From Halonotius sp046719765 (GTDB taxonomy: Archaea; Halobacteriota; Halobacteria; Halobacteriales; Haloferacaceae): a DNA stretch of 64,000 nucleotides. The stretch lies in contig NZ_JABEBY010000008.1 in assembly GCF_046719765.1 (NCBI RefSeq), forward strand, positions 1 to 64,000. The letters run 5' to 3'. The first letter of the stretch is position 1. Every line of letters starts with the position of its first letter. The notes beneath the pieces were generated by a model that saw nothing but the letters and a program-made list of their open reading frames with translations, was not told the DNA's origin and searched no databases. Shown one piece after another: positions 24,436 through 32,233 of this stretch. The position numbers and the translations under genes are program-made.

Positions 24436-25329
24436 TTAGAAATCCTCCACGTCACGCCCGCCGCGCGGGGTGACAAGGAACGTCCGGTAATCGTTGCTCC
24501 AGGTTTCCGTCTCGTGGTTGCCGATGATCAGCGAGGTGCCCATCCCCGACACTTTGTCGTCGTGGGCGGTCGCCTCGCCGAGCGTCGTGATAACGTGGCT
24601 CTCGCCGTTGCGACCGGCGTCGGCGCGGCCGGCGTCGTTGACAATCGCCACTAAGGCGTCGTCGGTTCGCTCTTCGCGGACGATGTCGACGGCCTTCTCG
24701 TAGTTGCGCCAGCAGTTGTAGAGGACGATGACAAAATCGCTGATCGCGGCGGCGCGCAGTTTCTCCTCGATCTCCTCCCACCCGCGCCACTTGTCCGACA
24801 GCGAGATGGTGCAGAAATCGTTGCAGAGCGGCGCGCCGACCATCGCGCCGCCGCCGAGCGCGGCGGTCACGCCGGGAACGATTTCGATTGGGATATCCGT
24901 CGCGGCTTCCTCCTCGGCCATCTTGAAGATCAGGTCGGATTTGCCGTACACGGAGGGGTCGCCACCCGAGACGTGGGCTACGTCGTCGCCGGCGCGAACG
25001 CGCTCGAAGGCGACCTTGGCCAACTCGATCTGCCGACCCATCGTCGAGCGGATGATCTCCTGTTCGTGACCGTTCTCGCGGGTGACCCGGCCCTCGTCAT
25101 TGACCTGTTCTGCGGGCGGCAGCGTGCCGTCCTCCCGCAAAAACGCCTGGTAGAGGTCGGAGGCGATCACGCAGTCGGCCGTCTCGATGACCTCCTTGGC
25201 ACGTTTGGTCATGTCGGCCGGCAGGCCGGGGCCGATGCCGACGACCGAGAGGACGCCGAGGTCGTCGGGGCGGTCGGTTGCCGTCGCCGCGGTGTGCTTC
25301 CCGTCGGCATCGACTGAGTCGCTGCTCAT
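24436..25329 (-). CDS. cbiH: Precorrin-3B C17-methyltransferase (second paralogue)
   Basis: 297 residues after the start MSSDSVDADGKHTAATAT. The methylase fold shows LSVVGIGPGLPADMTKRAKE, VAHVSGGDPSVYGKSDLIFK, IVPGVTAALGGGAMVGAPLC and FVIVLYNCWRNYEKAVDIV. It is about one-third identical by eye to the neighbouring cbiH, suggesting duplication and perhaps a split of the C17 methylation/ring contraction task. It overlaps cbiG by 4 bases. The longer frame to 25629 is antisense noise. Confidence 0.92.
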   Translation of the reverse strand: MSSDSVDADGKHTAATATDRPDDLGVLSVVGIGPGLPADMTKRAKEVIETADCVIASDLYQAFLREDGTLPPAEQVNDEGRVTRENGHEQEIIRSTMGRQIELAKVAFERVRAGDDVAHVSGGDPSVYGKSDLIFKMAEEEAATDIPIEIVPGVTAALGGGAMVGAPLCNDFCTISLSDKWRGWEEIEEKLRAAAISDFVIVLYNCWRNYEKAVDIVREERTDDALVAIVNDAGRADAGRNGESHVITTLGEATAHDDKVSGMGTSLIIGNHETETWSNDYRTFLVTPRGGRDVEDF

Positions 25330-26327
25330 TGGCCGATCGCCACCGTCACCTCGTTGTCGTAGCTCTGCTTTTCCAGCAGGAGTTCCTGGTTGCGGCCGCC
25401 GGCGATGGCCGAGGCCTCCGAGATACCGGGCCAGCCGATGAGTTCCTTCGATTTCGACGGACTCGGTCCCTCGTGGTCGAGCAGGGTCTCCTTGTCGAAG
25501 GCGACGACGCCAAGGTCGAGTTCTTCCGCGGCTTCGAGCAGCCCCTCCTCGTCTTCCTTCCGGGTCGCCGTCGCGACGAACTCCACGTCGTCGAACTCGT
25601 ACTCGGTTTCGGCGAGGGCGTTCTCCCACGCCGCGATGAACGAGTCCGCCGCCGCGCCGGAAACGCTGCCGGTGCCGAGGACGATTCCCTCGTCTTTGTT
25701 TCGCTTCAGAACGGTCACGTCGTCGCCGACGAGAACCGCCTGCGGGCCGTCGAGTCGAGCGACCGGGCCGAGTTCGTCGTCAAGAACAGCAAGATTGGTC
25801 TGGATCGTCGAGCGGCCGTTGACGACGTGGGTGTCCATCGCCTTCGCCTGGGCCTCGACACCCTGCTTGCCGGCGGCCTCGCTGGCCGTGGTCATCGCCG
25901 GGATCGCACCCATCGTGGCGAGGTCCTGGGCGACCTGGTTCGCGCCGTGGTGGCCGCCGGTGATCGGGATCGCCCACGTGAGTTCCTCGTCGACGACGCA
26001 GATCGCGGGGTCGTCCCACTTGTCGTCGAGCAGGTGGGCGGTTTTCCGCATGGCGATTCCGCTGGCCATCAGGCCGATGAAGCAGTCGTACTCGCCCCAG
26101 TGCTCGTCGAAGACCTCGCCGTGGTACCCGATGATGTCGATGGACTCGTAGCGGTCGGCGAGTTCACTTGCGATCTCTTCGGCGGTGTCCATCTTCCGGC
26201 CGAAAGAAATGATGGCGATCTCCTCGGCGACTTCGCCGTCACTGTCGGGGGTGCTACAGTGGCCGCCGCTGTCGGAGTTGTCGCTCGTCTCGCTGTTCGT
26301 CGTCGTGGATTCGTTGTCCGTGCTCAT
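25326..26327 (-). CDS. cbiG: Cobalt-precorrin-5A hydrolase
   Basis: 333 residues. A 32-residue acidic head is followed by the CbiG N domain (IAIISFGRKMDTAEEIASEL; CFIGLMASGIAMRKTAHLLD), the middle part (AIPITGGHHGANQVAQDLAT; IPAMTTASEAAG) and the C domain (IVLGTGSVSGAAADSFIAAW; LIGWPGISEASAIAGGRNQE). CbiG opens the delta-lactone and releases acetaldehyde in the anaerobic pathway. It is the sole marker here for the cobalt-early route besides CbiX. It overlaps both neighbours by 4 bases. Confidence 0.93.
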   Translation of the reverse strand: MSTDNESTTTNSETSDNSDSGGHCSTPDSDGEVAEEIAIISFGRKMDTAEEIASELADRYESIDIIGYHGEVFDEHWGEYDCFIGLMASGIAMRKTAHLLDDKWDDPAICVVDEELTWAIPITGGHHGANQVAQDLATMGAIPAMTTASEAAGKQGVEAQAKAMDTHVVNGRSTIQTNLAVLDDELGPVARLDGPQAVLVGDDVTVLKRNKDEGIVLGTGSVSGAAADSFIAAWENALAETEYEFDDVEFVATATRKEDEEGLLEAAEELDLGVVAFDKETLLDHEGPSPSKSKELIGWPGISEASAIAGGRNQELLLEKQSYDNEVTVAIGQ

Positions 26328-27295
26328 TGTGTTGCCTCCGTTGTGTCCGGGTTCGCACTGTCGTCTGTCGTCTCTGTCTCGTCGTCGCTCGCGTCGCCGC
26401 CCGCCTCATCGCCATCACTGTCGGGGCCGCGATCCGCCCAGCCGTCGTAGAGGTAGGATCGCTCGTAGCCCGCGCCGGTCACGGCGTCGCCGATGATCAC
26501 CATCGCGGAGGCGCGGTAGCCGGCCTCCTCGATTTTCTCGCCAATCGTGCCGATGGTGCCGTAGATCACGTCCTCGTCGGGCCAGGAGGCGTGGTAGACG
26601 ACGGCGACCGGAATCTCGGGATCGTGGCCGTCGTCGATGAGTCGATCCATCGTGTCGGCGACGGCGTGGGTTCCGAGGTAGATACAGGTCGTCACGTCGC
26701 CCATCTCGACGAATTCGCCGATGTGATCGTCCTCCTCGGTCAGGGTCTTGCCCTGCGGGCGGGTGAACGCGACGTGGTTCGAGACCTCGTTGAGCGTGAG
26801 TTGGGTGCGGAGGGTCGCACTCGCCGCAAACGCCGAGGTGACGCCCGGGACGAAGTAGGTGGGAACGCCTTCGTGTTCGAGGGCGTCCATCTGTTCGAGG
26901 GCCGCGCCGTAGATGGCGGGGTCGCCGCTGTGGAGCCGGACGACGTTGTCGCCGTCCTCGTGGGCGTCCCGCATCAACGGGATCAACTCCTCGAGATCCT
27001 TCCCGATGGAGGAAACTGTCTCGGCGTGATCGCAGTACTCCTCCAGCAGTTCGCTGTTGACCAGCGAGCCGGCGTGAACGACGAGGTCGGCTTCTTCGAG
27101 CAGTTCTTTGCCAGCAACCGTCAGCAGCCGTGGGTCGCCAGGGCCGGCACCGACGAATGGAATCCCGTCCTGCTCGTCGCCAGCGTTGTGTTCAAAAATC
27201 CGGTCGTCGAGTTCGGCGCGTCGCTGCTCGCCTTGGGCGTCAATGGCGGATTGGGGATCGGTTTCGTCGGCGTCAGTCTCAGCTGGCTCGCTCAT
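26324..27295 (-). CDS. cbiF: Precorrin-4 C11-methyltransferase
   Basis: 323 residues. Methylase core: IPFVGAGPGDPRLLTVAGKE, ADLVVHAGSLVNSELLEEY, NVVRLHSGDPAIYGAALEQM, YFVPGVTSAFAASATLRTQL, and VAFTRPQGKTLTEEDDHIGE, which is diagnostic for CbiF/CobM. Both ends carry long acidic tails (about 40 residues each). It methylates C11 of the cobalt corrinoid ring and overlaps cbiG and cbiL by 4 bases. Confidence 0.94.
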   Translation of the reverse strand: MSEPAETDADETDPQSAIDAQGEQRRAELDDRIFEHNAGDEQDGIPFVGAGPGDPRLLTVAGKELLEEADLVVHAGSLVNSELLEEYCDHAETVSSIGKDLEELIPLMRDAHEDGDNVVRLHSGDPAIYGAALEQMDALEHEGVPTYFVPGVTSAFAASATLRTQLTLNEVSNHVAFTRPQGKTLTEEDDHIGEFVEMGDVTTCIYLGTHAVADTMDRLIDDGHDPEIPVAVVYHASWPDEDVIYGTIGTIGEKIEEAGYRASAMVIIGDAVTGAGYERSYLYDGWADRGPDSDGDEAGGDASDDETETTDDSANPDTTEATQ

Positions 27296-28011
27296 GCGCG
27301 CTCCTCCACCCCGGTCGCGTCGCCCAACTCCTCGAATCGGGCGGTCGCGGGTTCGATATCGAGGTCGCGCTTGACCGCATACGCTAGCGTGTAGTAGTCG
27401 CGTTCGTCGATTTCTGCTGGATCGTCAGTGATGACCGTCTCGCCTTGCTCCATGTAGAGCCGCCGACCGTAGGTCACGTCGTAGCCCGCGGCGACCAGCT
27501 TCTCGTGGGTCGTCGGCGCGTCGGTGACCTTGAACAGGATCATTCGGTCGGGGCCGGTCGGCGCGTGGCCGTTGGCGGCCTCCCGTAGCGCGAGTCCCGC
27601 GCCGGCTTCGATTTCGACATCAAACGCGGTCGCAAACGCCGTCATCGCGCTGACGCCGGGGACGATCTCGATATCCACATCGGGATGGAACGCGTCGAGC
27701 GTCCGCCGCAGGTGGCCGAACGTGGAGTAAACGTTCGGGTCGCCGAGCGTGACGAAGGCGGCGTCGCCGTCACGGGCCTGGGGCGCGATTTCTTCGGCGG
27801 CTTCCTTCCACGCCGCTCGCAGTTTTTCCTCGTCGCGGGTCATCGGGAAATCGAGGTCGCCGATTTTCGATTCCGGGACGTGGTTCAGCGCGACCGTCCG
27901 CGAGAGGCGGCCTGGCGAGTAGACGACGTCGACGCGTTCGAGAACGTCCTTGCCGCGCACCGTTACCAGATCAGCCTGTCCAGGGCCGAGGCCGATACCG
28001 TAGAGTGTCAC
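27292..28011 (-). CDS. cbiL: Precorrin-2 C20-methyltransferase
   Basis: 239 residues starting MTLYGIGLGPGQADLVTVRG, with VVYSPGRLSRTVALNHV, AAFVTLGDPNVYSTFGHLRR, IVPGVSAMTAFATAFDVEIE and MILFKVTDAPTTHEKLVAAG. These are CobI/CbiL hallmarks. It adds the first methyl group that commits the precursor to corrin synthesis. It is the second gene of the operon, overlapping cbiT and cbiF by 4 bases. Confidence 0.94.
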   Translation of the reverse strand: MTLYGIGLGPGQADLVTVRGKDVLERVDVVYSPGRLSRTVALNHVPESKIGDLDFPMTRDEEKLRAAWKEAAEEIAPQARDGDAAFVTLGDPNVYSTFGHLRRTLDAFHPDVDIEIVPGVSAMTAFATAFDVEIEAGAGLALREAANGHAPTGPDRMILFKVTDAPTTHEKLVAAGYDVTYGRRLYMEQGETVITDDPAEIDERDYYTLAYAVKRDLDIEPATARFEELGDATGVEERA

Positions 28012-28601
28012 TGTGTGGCCTCCGCTGGTTCGCCGTCGCTTTCGTCGTCACTGCCGCTCGCACTGCCAACGAGCATGTAGACCGGGTTGTCGGAGTTGAA
28101 GCTCGTCGCGCCGGCGAGTTCGTAGCCGTGGCTCACCTGGAACTGGACGACCTCCTCCAAGATCTCTCGCTCGCGGAACGCTTCGGTCGCGTGGCCGGCG
28201 ACTTCCAGCCGCGAGACGTTCATCACGATCCGGTCGATTTCGGTGTCGACGGCGTGGTCGAGGATGGCTTCGAAGTTTCGGCTACCGCCGAGAAAGAGCG
28301 CGTCAGCGTCATCGGGCAGCCTCTCGGGGGCTTCCGCGTTTCGGAGGTCGATATCGGCGGTGACTGTGTCCTCGTTGGCCGCGAGGTTCTGTTCGGTCAC
28401 GTCGAGGCGGTCGGCCTTGCGTTCGAGCGCGGTCACGCGGCCGGCGCGGCGGGCGGCCTCGATGGTGACCGCGCCGGTACAGGAGCCGACCTCCGCGAAG
28501 TGATCGTCCGGGCCGAGGTCGAGTTTGCCGAGTGTGACCGACCGGACTTCCGACTTGGTCGGCCCCGCTTTGGCGTCGTGTGGCAATGCGATGGGCATCA
28601 T
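28008..28601 (-). CDS. cbiT: Precorrin-6Y/7 C15-methyltransferase (decarboxylating)
   Basis: 197 residues. A class I SAM methyltransferase rather than the tetrapyrrole methylase fold: GPTKSEVRSVTLGKLDLGP, motif I FAEVGSCTGAVTIEAARRA, then VTALERKADRLDVTEQNLAA and ADALFLGGSRNFEAILDHAV. CbiT methylates C15 and removes a carboxylate; the partner CbiE is in the other operon. The start ATG-ATG (28601/28598) sits 25 bases from a TATA box, so it heads the operon as a leaderless transcript. The C-terminal tail is acidic. Confidence 0.93.
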   Translation of the reverse strand: MMPIALPHDAKAGPTKSEVRSVTLGKLDLGPDDHFAEVGSCTGAVTIEAARRAGRVTALERKADRLDVTEQNLAANEDTVTADIDLRNAEAPERLPDDADALFLGGSRNFEAILDHAVDTEIDRIVMNVSRLEVAGHATEAFREREILEEVVQFQVSHGYELAGATSFNSDNPVYMLVGSASGSDDESDGEPAEATQ

Positions 28602-28620
28602 CCCGACTCTCAAACCGGAT

Positions 28621-28630
28621 CGATAAAACA
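28621..28630 (-). promoter_or_regulatory. TATA box of the cbiT-cbiX operon
   Basis: The minus strand reads TGTTTTATCG, centred 25 bases from the first cbiT ATG. It predicts a leaderless start of the nine-gene operon and leaves no room for a riboswitch leader, in contrast to many bacterial cobalamin operons. Confidence 0.6.
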
Positions 28631-28765
28631 ATTGTGCTTGGGGTAGCGAAAGTTCGCTTGTATACGACACCCGGTGATCATCTGAACGGGAGAGACAAGA
28701 CAGGTAGCTACACGCGCAAGCGGTTCAGCAGGATGCGTTAGCCGCCGTTCTTCACAGACAACAGC

Positions 28766-28789
28766 CTGCTTGCCAAAACAGGGCAGCAG
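28766..28789 (-). terminator. Hairpin just after vapC
   Basis: CTGC-T-TGCC (28766-28774) pairs with GGCAGCAG (28782-28789), an 8-bp stem with a bulged T and the loop AAAACAG. It lies 6 bases past the vapC stop. There is no clear T-run after it, so ending transcription is only a possible role. Confidence 0.3.
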
Positions 28790-28794
28790 CATCC

Positions 28795-29226
28795 TCAATC
28801 GAACGGATTCTCTGCCGCCTCCAGCCGCGAAATGCCCTCGATCCCGTCGAAGTCGTCGTCGAACGAGTACAGGTACTCGATCCCGGTTCGCTCCATGTAC
28901 GCCGCGATGGTCGCATCACCGAACGAGAGCCGCTCGTGGCTCTCGAATAGCTCGCCAGCCCGGTAAAAATCCTTCTGGGCGCACTGCACGAGTTCGAAGC
29001 CCGCCGAATCGGCAAGCCGGCTGCGTAGATCGACGGCGATATCGTGTCGCTTTCGCTCGTGAATCCAGTTCAGCGACTCCAACAGGACGTAGTTCGTGAC
29101 GTGGGCGGTCGGCAGCGCGCCGCTGTCGATGCCGTACACGATCTCCTCGGCGCGCTCGTGGCGCGCCGTCTGGCTCGTGTCCTTGTAGTCGATGAGAATA
29201 TTGGAATCGACGACGGCGACCGCCAT
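28795..29226 (-). CDS. PIN-domain ribonuclease toxin, VapC-like
   Basis: 143 residues of the PIN fold. Acidic active-site residues occur in order: VVDSNILIDY (Asp7), the central VLLESLNWI (Glu), and LSFGDATIAAYMERTGIEYL (Asp), with YSFDDDFDGI at the end. VapC toxins cut tRNA or rRNA. The antitoxin gene lies directly upstream with zero spacing. The pair is inserted between the two cobalamin operons. Confidence 0.88.
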   Translation of the reverse strand: MAVAVVDSNILIDYKDTSQTARHERAEEIVYGIDSGALPTAHVTNYVLLESLNWIHERKRHDIAVDLRSRLADSAGFELVQCAQKDFYRAGELFESHERLSFGDATIAAYMERTGIEYLYSFDDDFDGIEGISRLEAAENPFD

Positions 29227-29496
29227 TCAGGCGTCCTCCGCGAACGCCGGATCGTCCTCGCTGCCGGCGAGGTCATGCGTGTCGAGGCTGTCGCCACCCA
29301 TCGGGGCTTTCAAATCGTCGTCGAAGGCTCCGTAGCGTTGTTTGACGACCTCGACTGAGAGGTCGCCACTGTCGTCAGTAGTCCAGCGGAGTTTGTCACC
29401 GGGTTCGATGTCGAGTCGGTGGCGTAAGGCGGCCGGAATCGTGACCATGCCCCGGTCGCTGACTGTCGTTTCTTTGGGCACCTCGTCGGCGGCCAT
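29227..29496 (-). CDS. AbrB/SpoVT-family antitoxin, VapB-like
   Basis: 89 residues from MAADEVPKETTVSDRGMVTI. The swapped-hairpin AbrB DNA-binding fold is TTVSDRGMVTIPAALRHRLD followed by IEPGDKLRWTTDD. The acidic C-terminal half (residues 50-89) probably wraps the toxin. Its stop is immediately followed by the vapC start. I use the ATG at 29496 rather than the one 24 bases upstream because the family usually starts close to the hairpin. Confidence 0.87.
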   Translation of the reverse strand: MAADEVPKETTVSDRGMVTIPAALRHRLDIEPGDKLRWTTDDSGDLSVEVVKQRYGAFDDDLKAPMGGDSLDTHDLAGSEDDPAFAEDA

Positions 29497-29588
29497 ACGT
29501 CGCAGTAGCGGCTCACGCAAAATACATGTTGCGCTACATGTTCACGTGCGCTCACACTCGACTACTCAGTAGCCGGTGGATCGGTAAC

Positions 29589-29598
29589 ACATATATCC
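29589..29598 (+). promoter_or_regulatory. TATA box of the TFS-like gene
   Basis: ACATATATCC centred about 30 bases before the ATG at 29623; a leaderless transcript is expected. Confidence 0.55.
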
Positions 29599-29622
29599 GA
29601 CACCCGAGTATCTCGACGGTGT

Positions 29623-29940
29623 ATGCAATTCTGCGACGAGTGCGGGTCGCTGATGCACACGGCGGGCGACACGTGGGTCTGTCGCTCCTGTGAGAACGAG
29701 GCTCAACGGGACGCCGACGCTGAAGCGGCGATGACGACCCAAGACGGACAGCAAAACGACGAGGCACCCGCCGTTGCCGACGCGACGCAGGAGGCCAGCG
29801 AGACGGTTGAAGAGCCCTGTCCGGCCGAGAACTGCGACAGCGACCGAGCCACCTCCGAGATGATGCCGAAGCCGGGCGGCTCCTACGAGGTTCGGCTGTT
29901 CACCTGCGTCGAGTGCGGCCACAAATGGCGCGCGTCCTGA
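29623..29940 (+). CDS. TFS/RPA12-like zinc-ribbon protein lacking the DE pair
   Basis: 105 residues. The N-terminal ribbon MQFCDECGSLMHTAGDTWVC, with RSCE, has C-x2-C...C-x2-C. An acidic linker (residues 28-63) follows. The C-terminal ribbon has CPAENCDSDRATSEMMPKPG and then FTCVECGHKWRAS. True TFS/TFIIS stimulates RNA cleavage with an Asp-Glu pair in the loop between the two cysteine pairs. Here the loop reads MPKPGGSYEVR without it, so it may bind RNA polymerase without promoting cleavage. It is divergent from the VapBC pair. Confidence 0.85.
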   Translation: MQFCDECGSLMHTAGDTWVCRSCENEAQRDADAEAAMTTQDGQQNDEAPAVADATQEASETVEEPCPAENCDSDRATSEMMPKPGGSYEVRLFTCVECGHKWRAS

Positions 29941-30030
29941 CGGCGTCTCTTGTTGCCTCTGACAGAGCCTCGGCAACCCAGAATTCGCACACCGGTAACC
30001 CCTGCTAATTCGTCGACTTCACACTCTGCA

Positions 30031-30060
30031 TCCTCTTCCTTCACCCTCTCTTTCTATATC
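30031..30060 (+). terminator. Pyrimidine-rich stretch after the TFS-like gene
   Basis: A C/T tract of about 30 bases with short T-runs (CTCTTCCTTC, CTCTCTTTCT) lies 90 bases after the stop. Archaeal terminators are often such T-rich tracts without hairpins. The rest of the gap 29941-30167 shows only a 6-bp hairpin (30112-30127). Confidence 0.35.
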
Positions 30061-30167
30061 CCCGTTGTCAGCGACGATCTGGTCGCCGTCGTCGCCGTGA
30101 ATCCGTGGTTTCCGACAACGGTGTCGGCGAGCGCGACGAGTTTCATCACTGGGGGAGGTGCGCCAAA

Positions 30168-31472
30168 TCAGTCTGACAGCGACTCGATGAAGCGGTCGAA
30201 GGCCCCGCTCGCGGCGTGCACGTGGGCATAGGTTCCGAGCGAGTCGTAGGCCAGCAAGCCGTCGTGGTCGCCGTCGATGCCGTCGCCACGGCGCACCTCG
30301 AAGGCAAACCTGGCGTCGCTGTCGACGCTGGCCTCCGAGTAGTGGAACTCGTGGCCGCGAAGCGTTTCGCCGCGGTCGGCCGTCAACGTCCCCGTCGTCG
30401 CGTCGAGTTCAACGTGATCGAGTGCCTGATACCGGTCGCGCATCGTCACGTCGGCCGGCAGAATCCCGGCCATCGGGTGGCACTCGCTATCGGTCGTCGT
30501 CAGCGTTTGCGCCATCGCCATCAGGCCGCCGCACTCGCCGAACACCGGCAGGCCGTCGCTCGCGCGGTCGGCGAGATCGTCCAGCGTCGGCGACGACGCC
30601 AACTCCGCGGCGTGAAGTTCGGGGTAGCCCCCCGGCAGATAGACGCCGTCGCAGTCGGGGAGTGGATCGCCAGCGACCGGCGAAAATGTCCGAACGGTCG
30701 CCCGCTCGCGGAGCCGTTCGATAGTTGCGGGATACCGGAAACAGAAGGCGGCGTCGCTGGCGACCGCAACGGTCGCGCCCGTCGGTTCGGCTGCGGCTGG
30801 TTCGGCGTCGATAGTGGGTTCGCGTGCGACTTCGACCAGTCGCTCGGTTTCGAGGGCTTCGGCGGCTTCGTCGAGTACATCGTGCGGGAGTGCGGCTTCC
30901 GCGCCCATTTCGAGGCCGAGATGGCGATCCGGGATTTCCAGGTCACCGGACGGCGGAATCCGCCCGAAATAGGTCATCTCGTCGGGTAGTGCGTCCCGAA
31001 TTCCCTCTTCGTGGCGGCCACCGTGGGCGCGCTGGGCGACGACGCCTGCCACGTCGATCTTGCGGTCGATGGTCGCCGCGTACTCCCGGAAGCCGTAGGC
31101 CGTGGCGGCGACGCTCTCCATGCCGGCCTTGGCGTCGACGACGAGAACGACCGGTAGACCGAGGGATTCGGCGACCATCGCCGTACTGGAGCCGTCGCCG
31201 TCGTAGAGGCCCATCACGCCCTCGACGACGCAGATGTCGCCCTCGCCGCGGGCGTAGTTGCGAGCGAGGCCAGCCTCGCCTTCGAGCCACAGGTCGAGCG
31301 TGCGGGAGGGCCGGCCCGCAATCGCCTCGTGGTGGCTCGGGTCGATGAAGTCCGGGCCGGCCTTCGCCGGCTGCACCTCGTAGCCCGCGTCGTCGAGCGC
31401 GCGGATGATTGCGAGGGTTGCGACTGTCTTGCCGACCCCCGAACTCACGCCGGCGAGGACGAACCCTTTCAT
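30168..31472 (-). CDS. cbiA: Cobyrinate a,c-diamide synthase
   Basis: 434 residues. The N-terminal ATP domain has GVSSGVGKTVATLAIIRALD with AKAGPDFIDPSHHEAIAGRP, and VEGVMGLYDGDGSSTAMVAE. The C-terminal type 1 glutamine amidotransferase has YLPGGYPELHAAELA and the nucleophile cysteine in FGECGGLMAMAQTL, then a late His in GHEFHYSEAS. It amidates the a and c side chains using glutamine. Last gene of the cobN operon, overlapping cbiE by 4 bases. Confidence 0.95.
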   Translation of the reverse strand: MKGFVLAGVSSGVGKTVATLAIIRALDDAGYEVQPAKAGPDFIDPSHHEAIAGRPSRTLDLWLEGEAGLARNYARGEGDICVVEGVMGLYDGDGSSTAMVAESLGLPVVLVVDAKAGMESVAATAYGFREYAATIDRKIDVAGVVAQRAHGGRHEEGIRDALPDEMTYFGRIPPSGDLEIPDRHLGLEMGAEAALPHDVLDEAAEALETERLVEVAREPTIDAEPAAAEPTGATVAVASDAAFCFRYPATIERLRERATVRTFSPVAGDPLPDCDGVYLPGGYPELHAAELASSPTLDDLADRASDGLPVFGECGGLMAMAQTLTTTDSECHPMAGILPADVTMRDRYQALDHVELDATTGTLTADRGETLRGHEFHYSEASVDSDARFAFEVRRGDGIDGDHDGLLAYDSLGTYAHVHAASGAFDRFIESLSD

Positions 31473-32233
31473 ACGACCTCCCGGCGGATAGCGAGCACCG
31501 ACAAGTCCGAAAACGGCGTCGAGTCGGTTCCCGAACCGCCGGCGTGGTCAGCGAGTTCACCGAGCGACAACCGCGTGATGGACTCGTCGTCGTGAGTGAG
31601 CTTTTCGAGCACTAGCGCATCAAGCGTAGGATCGGCCCCCGCTTCCAGCAGCCGAGCCGCGATATCGCCGGGCATCCAGTCGAACGGCCGAGGCAGGACG
31701 AGTAGGTGTCGGTCGCCTGCGGCTGTGGTCAGCCGCTGGAGGTCGTCGCTGATGTCACCGCTCTTGTGCAGCGTGACGAACTCCGTGTCCTCCATCGGTG
31801 TGCGGGCGCGACTCGCCGCGATCTGTAACGATGAGATGCCAGGGATCACGCGTACCGGCTGGTCGACCACGTCCTGCACTTTGCCGACGAACTGGTAGCC
31901 GGAGTGGTTGGGATCGCCCATCAGCACGGCCGTCCCGCGCTCGCCGTCAGCGACCCGGTCGGCGAACGTCGTCAGGGCCTCGCGTTCGTCCTTGTAGCCG
32001 CAGGTCAGCAACTCGGCGTCGGTTTCATCGGCGATGAACTCAACGACGGTCTCGAAGCCGACGACGACATCGGCGTCCTCGATTTCGCGGCGGCCGCGCG
32101 GCGTCAGGTAATCGAGATTCCCGGGGCCGATTCCGACCGCGTGAACGGGATCAGCGTCGCCGTCGAGCGTTTCTGGTTCGGCTGCCGCAACGGTCGCCGG
32201 ATCGGGGCCTGAATCGAGGTCGTACTCGCTCAC
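31469..32233 (-). CDS. cbiE: Precorrin-6Y/7 C5-methyltransferase
   Basis: 254 residues. After a 28-residue acidic head: VHAVGIGPGNLDYLTPRGRR, ADVVVGFETVVEFIADETDA, AVLMGDPNHSGYQFVGKVQD and VIPGISSLQIAASRARTPME. This is the CbiE half of the CobL activity (C5 methylation), and CbiT in the other operon supplies the C15 half. It overlaps both neighbours by 4 bases. Confidence 0.93.
   Translation of the reverse strand: MSEYDLDSGPDPATVAAAEPETLDGDADPVHAVGIGPGNLDYLTPRGRREIEDADVVVGFETVVEFIADETDAELLTCGYKDEREALTTFADRVADGERGTAVLMGDPNHSGYQFVGKVQDVVDQPVRVIPGISSLQIAASRARTPMEDTEFVTLHKSGDISDDLQRLTTAAGDRHLLVLPRPFDWMPGDIAARLLEAGADPTLDALVLEKLTHDDESITRLSLGELADHAGGSGTDSTPFSDLSVLAIRREVV

Noticed and set aside
28602..28794. 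Possible cobalamin riboswitch before cbiT
   Set aside because: The TATA box is 25 bases from the ATG, leaving no leader, and no B12-box-like sequence is seen.
29950..30231. 93-codon frame after the TFS-like gene, and a 31-codon minus-strand frame in the same gap
   Set aside because: Ser/Thr-rich, overlaps the end of cbiA and follows a pyrimidine tract; the short minus frame shows no domain.
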